Assembly (NCBI GenBank): GCA_003254905.1
Contig: QANU01004362.1
Location: 129,321 to 193,320 of the forward strand
Length of the DNA: 64,000 nucleotides
DNA from: Nissolia schottii
Taxonomy: Eukaryota > Streptophyta > Magnoliopsida > Fabales > Fabaceae
Direction: 5' to 3'
Shown here in pieces: positions 58,891-64,000 of this stretch. The notes beneath the pieces were generated by a model. It ran no database searches, was not told the DNA's origin, and worked only from the letters and a program-made list of their open reading frames with translations. A program made the position numbers and the translations under genes. Positions within the stretch are counted from its first letter, which is position 1. Every line of letters begins with the position of its first letter.

Positions 58891-61800
58891 ATGAGAAAGT
58901 TTCAATCTTTCGTGGTTCTTTCTTCTGTGTTGCTTTTCGTCTTCAATTTGGGTCCTGTTGGTGCACTCTATGGTCCATCATCACCTGTGGTTCAGCTCAA
59001 TCCATCGAACTTCAAGTCTAAGGTAAATCCCCAAAAGTTCAAATTTTGGAACCCTTTAAACTCGTGATCCCGCTATATTAGCCACTCTTTGCAAATGGGT
59101 ATTGCTAAAAATCTTGAAATTTTGCACCTTTTTACTTGAAAGCCATCTGGGAATTATGTAATTTTTCTTTTTCCTTTTAATCTTGTATCTTCTTTTTATT
59201 TTATTTTTTTTCTTCACCTGAAATGATGTAGTGAAATGCATTTGTTTGTGACATTCAAAACCTTTATAAATTATGTTACTCATAGTTGAATTGTGGATTT
59301 TTTTGTGGCTAGCAAAAAAACCCATCTTGGTGGTTTCTAATGTTTTGGGATCTTAATTTGGATAGCTGACAGTGCATTGGGATTTGTACTGTTGTTGCAT
59401 CATGGTGTTTTAACTTCCTTGACTAGAGGGCATGTATGTCAGTTTGCCTTAACTAGAGGGAATTATGGAACTACAATGCTGACTCTACAAATCTGGTACA
59501 AGTATGTGTTAATATGTGTTTTATCACGAGTAGAAGTACATGCTACTGCCTTTTGTTCTAAGTTGTTGCTTGTTCATGAAGATTTTGTAGTACTAAGCAA
59601 GACTTAAACTATTTTACCGTTAGTGAGACTGTTTTCCGTCATTTATGGCACATTGTAATGGTTTCTGTGTAACAGATGTATTTCCCTTCTTTCCTTACCT
59701 TGATATGATAAATATTGATTTTTTTTTCTTTGTGATCTTGTTATGAGTTACCTTTTTATTAATTTATTAATTTATTTTATAATGCATCAGATTTTATGGA
59801 TACTATCTGAATGATGGCAGGTTCTGAATTCAAATGGAGTTGTTCTTGTTGAATTCTTTGCTCCGTGGTGTGGGCATTGTAAGGCTTTGACTCCTACATG
59901 GGAGAAAGCAGCTAGTGTGTTGAAGGGTGTAGCTACTGTGGCAGCACTTGATGCTGACGCTCACCAGTCTTTGGCTCAGGTTATTTATTGTTCATTTCTT
60001 CGCAAATGGCATTTTATGTTTGGTTATATCTGTTCAATAAAGAATATGATACATGTGCTGCTTTATGATGTACATTTTGGATATTTTCCTTCACTTGTTA
60101 TAAATTTATAAGTTTATATTGAAAGTTCAAAAAATTTATATTTGTGTGTGATATTTTTTTTCCAATTCTTTGTAGGAATATGGGATTAAAGGATTTCCAA
60201 CCATAAAGGTGTTTGCACCTGGAAAGCCTCCGGCTGATTACCAAGGTGCAAGAGATGTCAAACCAATTGCAGAATTTGCCCTTAAACAGGTTTGTTGGAA
60301 TCTCTTCTGGGAATTTCCAACATTTTTACCCAAATAGTTTTACCATCGAATATTTCGTTTGATGTGTCGGTATGAGAAGTGTTGTTGCTTTTGTCATGTT
60401 GGACTTTGGGTGGAGTGGATAGATGTCTTGTTTTGTGGCTAAAACAAAACTCTTTCTTTTACTTCTTTAAAATATCGAAGGACTACAAAGTATCAATGAG
60501 AATCTGATTTAATTTTTTGAAAGGGGAATTCTTTTTGCACACCACTTGGTAGTGTACTAAATCTCAGGAACAGTAAGGATTTGAGTGTATAGGGATTATG
60601 GTTTGAGTGAAGTGGCTACACCTTGTAATCTTTGATCATATTGAATTTTTCCCTTGTTGTTTAAGCAGCTACCTATGGGCATAGAGGCCTATAGATCACT
60701 GTAGCTCAAACCTGAATAAATTCCATGCCTGTTTTTCTTGTCCCTATATTCTGCGTGCATGCCCGGTTTCAACATTAATGATGCCATACAGGCAGGTGTA
60801 GAAATTTTGTGCACAAAGAGGTGTGCAAATAGCTTACCTCAATTGGAAAGCTGTTATCGAGTGGTAGTTCAGGCAGCCTCCTTGCCACAATTGAATGGTA
60901 GGTGAGGTGTTAAAGTGCTCGTAAATTGAATGCATTTGCTCTTCAGACTTGCTGAGATTTTCTTTGAAGCTGGTCTAGTAAGCTCAAGCACATTTATTGT
61001 TGTATTAGAAGTCCAAAAACATAAGTAAGCCAACTAGGTTCGTGTGTATCCCCATAGTTCAGAAAATAACCAGCTTGAGTTTTGTTTTATTGTATTCCAT
61101 TTTTATCAATGGCTTCCTTGTTCTCTTTCTAAACTTTTGTCTTTTTAATATTATCTCTTTATGTTGACCCAAGTCTTTGTTTCTATGGTTTGTTTCTCTG
61201 TATATTTAACTTTTAAATTTGATTGTGATTTCAAAATTTTGTAAAAGAATTTCAGCCAGCCATATTTGGTTATAGAACTGGTTTAAGAACTAAGGAGATA
61301 CTAAAACTAGTTACAAAGTAACACACGACTAGTTTGTCATAAACACTGTTAAAACTAATTGAGACTTGCCAAACTTCCCCTTACACTTTATTGGCATGTA
61401 CAGGTAAAGGCACTTTTGAAGGACCGTTTAGACGGAAAAGCAACAGGGGGATCAAATGAAAAAAAAGAAGAAACCAATGCGTCAGTAGAATTAAACTCTC
61501 AAAACTTCGATGAATTGGTTATCAAAAGCAAAGAACTTTGGATTGTGGAGTTTTTTGCACCCTGGTAAGTGCATATGCTGTATATATCATTATATATTAC
61601 TTGACTGTGAATCTGTTTTATTTCTACTTCTATATTTGTAGCTATCATAACATCTATTGTCCTCATACATTTCTTAAAGGTGTGGCCATTGTAAAAAATT
61701 AGCTCCTGAGTGGAAGAGAGCGGCGAATAATTTGAAGGGGAAGGTCAAACTGGGTCACGTTGACTGTGATGCCGAGAAGGTAAGCTTATATGTTGCATCA

Positions 61801-63209
61801 ATAATAGGACCTAGTGACTCTGAAATGCATTATTGGTTAGATAAGAAAAAATGTTTGTTTTCCTCTTCAATTTTTTCATTTATTCTGACACGACAATTGC
61901 GCTACCAGTCTCTAATGAGCAGGTACAATGTTCAAGGATTCCCAACTATCTTGGTATTTGGCGCCGATAAAGATACTCCAATTCCTTATGAGGGTGCAAG
62001 AACTGCCCCAGCTATTGAATCATTTGCGCTAGAGCAGCTAGAAACAAATGTCGCTCCTCCAGAAGTGACAGAGCTACATGGTCCAGTAAGTGTTTGCTCT
62101 GCTGCCAACTTTACTTGGTTTATTAAGAGTTATGTATAAGATGATTACAATAAGCGTTCTCTATAGGATGTTATGGAAGAGAAATGTGGTTCTGCCGCAA
62201 TCTGTTTTGTTGCCTTCCTTCCTGACATTTTGGATTCCAAGGCTGAGGGGAGAAACAGATACCTTGAGCAGTTATTATCTGTTGCGGAAAAATTTAAAAG
62301 GAGTCCTTACAGGCAAGTAAAAAATGAGTTATTTTTTGCTTTGCTTCCATCCTCGGATTTCACCATTTTTATACTTGCTTGGTAATTCTATCCATGTTGC
62401 AAATGCTTTAAATAAATAGAGGGTGGGGACGAAACTCTGGGGAGGGTAGATGAAAACTGCCTCACCCTGCAAACAAAAAAACTGTCTAGGATTTTGAACC
62501 AGTGCTTCCAAGTCACAAGGGAGTAGTAACCTTAAATGCCTCATACACACACATTTAAATAAATCAATGTTGATAAATTAATTGACATTCGTTAGTTGTA
62601 ATTTGTGTCTTCAACAGCTATGTCTGGGCAGCTGCGGGTAAGCAGCCAGATCTCGAGAAGCATGTTGGTGTTGGTGGGTATGGTTATCCGGCCATGGTGG
62701 CCTTGAACACCAAGAAAGGTGTTTATGCTCCTCTCAAGAGCGCTTTTGAACTTGACCATATCATGTAAGTTTGTTCCTTCTAATTTTAAGCTAAATAGTA
62801 AGAGATTAATTATGATGCATTGAGTTTACATTGGCAATCCAATCATGTATTGTTACGTGAGCAAAAGTGATTGACTCTCTTACCGACAACCTCAGAAGTC
62901 TCCTATGCAATACATATGATTGGATGATAGTGTAAAATTCTTTTACTTTGTCATTGCATCAAAATTAAATCCAAGTAGCAAACACCGGATGAAATCAACT
63001 AGTACTGACAATGTTGCCGGCTTGTTTTCTTCAGAGAATTTGTGAAAGAAGCTGGACGCGGCGGAAAAGGAAATCTGCCCCTTGATGGGACTCCTGTGAT
63101 TGTGAAGACAGAACCATGGGATGGAAAAGACGGAGAAATAATGGAGGAGGATGAGTTTTCGCTTGAAGAACTCATGGGGGAGGATGCTTCAGGCAAGGAT
63201 GAACTTTGA
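58891..63209 (+). CDS. PDIL2-3: Protein disulfide isomerase, P5 type (PDIL2-3)
   Basis: ER-lumen thiol oxidoreductase that makes and rearranges disulfides in secretory proteins. Nine exons: 58891-59022, 59821-59979, 60176-60289, 61404-61564, 61680-61779, 61909-62085, 62167-62312, 62618-62764 and 63035-63209, for 436 residues, close to Arabidopsis PDIL2-3 (about 440). A signal peptide covers residues ~1-25 ([18 protein letters not shown]). Two thioredoxin domains have active sites WCGHC at C61-C64 and C190-C193, each followed by the cis-Pro segment GFPTI. A redox-inactive b domain follows, then an acidic tail and the ER-retrieval signal KDEL at the stop. The a-a'-b order marks the P5 group. 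Intron 7 uses a GC donor (AG/gcaagt at 62311), the only choice that keeps [11 protein letters not shown] in frame. Two ERSEs upstream indicate induction by the unfolded protein response. Confidence 0.96.
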
Positions 63210-64000
63210 TCAATCAAAGGAGGAGATGATACAAAATTAGATTTTTAAGTCAACCCGATTTTGAAATTACAGGCATTGTTTCTATGATTGGAGCAAAATG
63301 TTCTTCATGATGTTGTACTCATTGTTCTCTTTTTTCATGTTCCAAGCTTAAGACCAATTAATGATCTTTTGAGGAACATCATATCTTACAATCAGTGGAA
63401 TATATTGCCAAGCCTCTATATTTTTGTAACACGTGTCGTTATTTTTCTTTACCTCCCTATCAAAGTAGACTCTCTTAACAGGTGCAGCCATTAGGACTAA
63501 CCAGTCGTTGCATTCTCTCGTTGGATCCAAGTGAAGAGAAAAGAAAAATTAATGTGAAGCCCATCAAAATATTCTCACCATATTTAGGGAGAAAACTAGA
63601 GAGAGATGGTGATTTTATTTAAAATCTTAGTTTATTTTTATTCATTTCTTGATATAATATTATGTCATAGGTAAACAAGTTAATTAATATTACATTTTCT
63701 TGTCACTTTTTTCTTCACTTTATCCTTCAAACAAGCAAGAAACAGATATTGTTCAGCCCTTTCCTTTTCTTTTTACCCCGTTTCCATCTTCTCATATCAT
63801 CCAAAGGGTAAGGAACATTAATCCCTCAACTGTAAATTATTATTGAAAGTGTAATGCCATTGATGTCTAGTTCATTGGATCTTGCCTCTTGACCAGTACC
63901 AATAGTTGGTGGTTCAGGAGACTCGAATGAAGAAAAATGGTTACACTAAAGAAAAATGCTATTTTCGAAAATTTCAACCATAGAAGTTTATATATCTGCA
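63210..64000 (+). other. 3' UTR of the PDI gene and distal DNA
   Basis: The first few hundred bases are presumably 3' UTR ('attttgaaattacaggcatt' onward). The rest to the window end is AT-rich with no recognised gene or repeat. Confidence 0.5.

Overview
This window is nuclear DNA from a flowering plant. Seven split or intronless protein-coding genes, all on the + strand, match Arabidopsis families closely enough to name six of them. AT-rich spacers between them carry decayed retroelements, foldback DNA elements and Helitron-like ends. The style of the repeats (foldback elements whose ends read 'tttagtccct', an Au-like SINE, a long-LTR solo element) suggests a legume, perhaps Glycine or a relative. 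That is an inference from memory, not a demonstrated assignment.

Layout. 1-10.4 kb is gene-poor: a minus-strand LTR element with a tRNA-Met type primer site, a LINE scrap, a pair of LTR-like repeats, a 0.55 kb foldback element and a recent 125 bp tandem duplication. 10.49-14.34 kb holds a five-finger CCCH protein of the AtC3H3 type, with a SINE in its last intron. 14.3-23.4 kb is again repeat-rich, ending in a 3.2 kb solo LTR with a perfect 5 bp target duplication. 23.55-24.23 kb is an intronless ERF3-type repressor. 24.2-33.4 kb holds a MITE, three Helitron-like 3' ends and a decayed B3-domain gene. 33.96-45.01 kb is the 19-exon HUB2 (BRE1-like 2) gene. 45.0-48.6 kb is repeats. 48.67-50.95 kb is an unrecognised small two-exon gene whose intron holds a LINE remnant and a foldback element. 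52.26-54.85 kb is a nine-exon acid lipase, 55.95-57.74 kb a two-exon PPR gene, and 58.89-63.21 kb a nine-exon P5-type protein disulfide isomerase (PDIL2-3).

The genes form no operon or cluster. They act separately in RNA binding, ethylene-type repression, histone H2B ubiquitination, lipid hydrolysis, organelle RNA processing (presumed) and oxidative folding in the ER. The most informative regulatory signal is upstream of the PDI gene: two exact ER-stress elements (CGTGG-N9-ATTGG) inside a duplicated promoter block, one overlapping a TGACGTGG UPR element. I found no convincing new biological system. The other points worth a second look are a long overlapping uORF on HUB2, a GC-AG intron in the PDI gene, a single N just before the small gene's start, the Helitron cluster with its B3 fragment, and an open frame inside the solo LTR. 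Exon joins were worked out by hand from splice sites, reading phase and family similarity.
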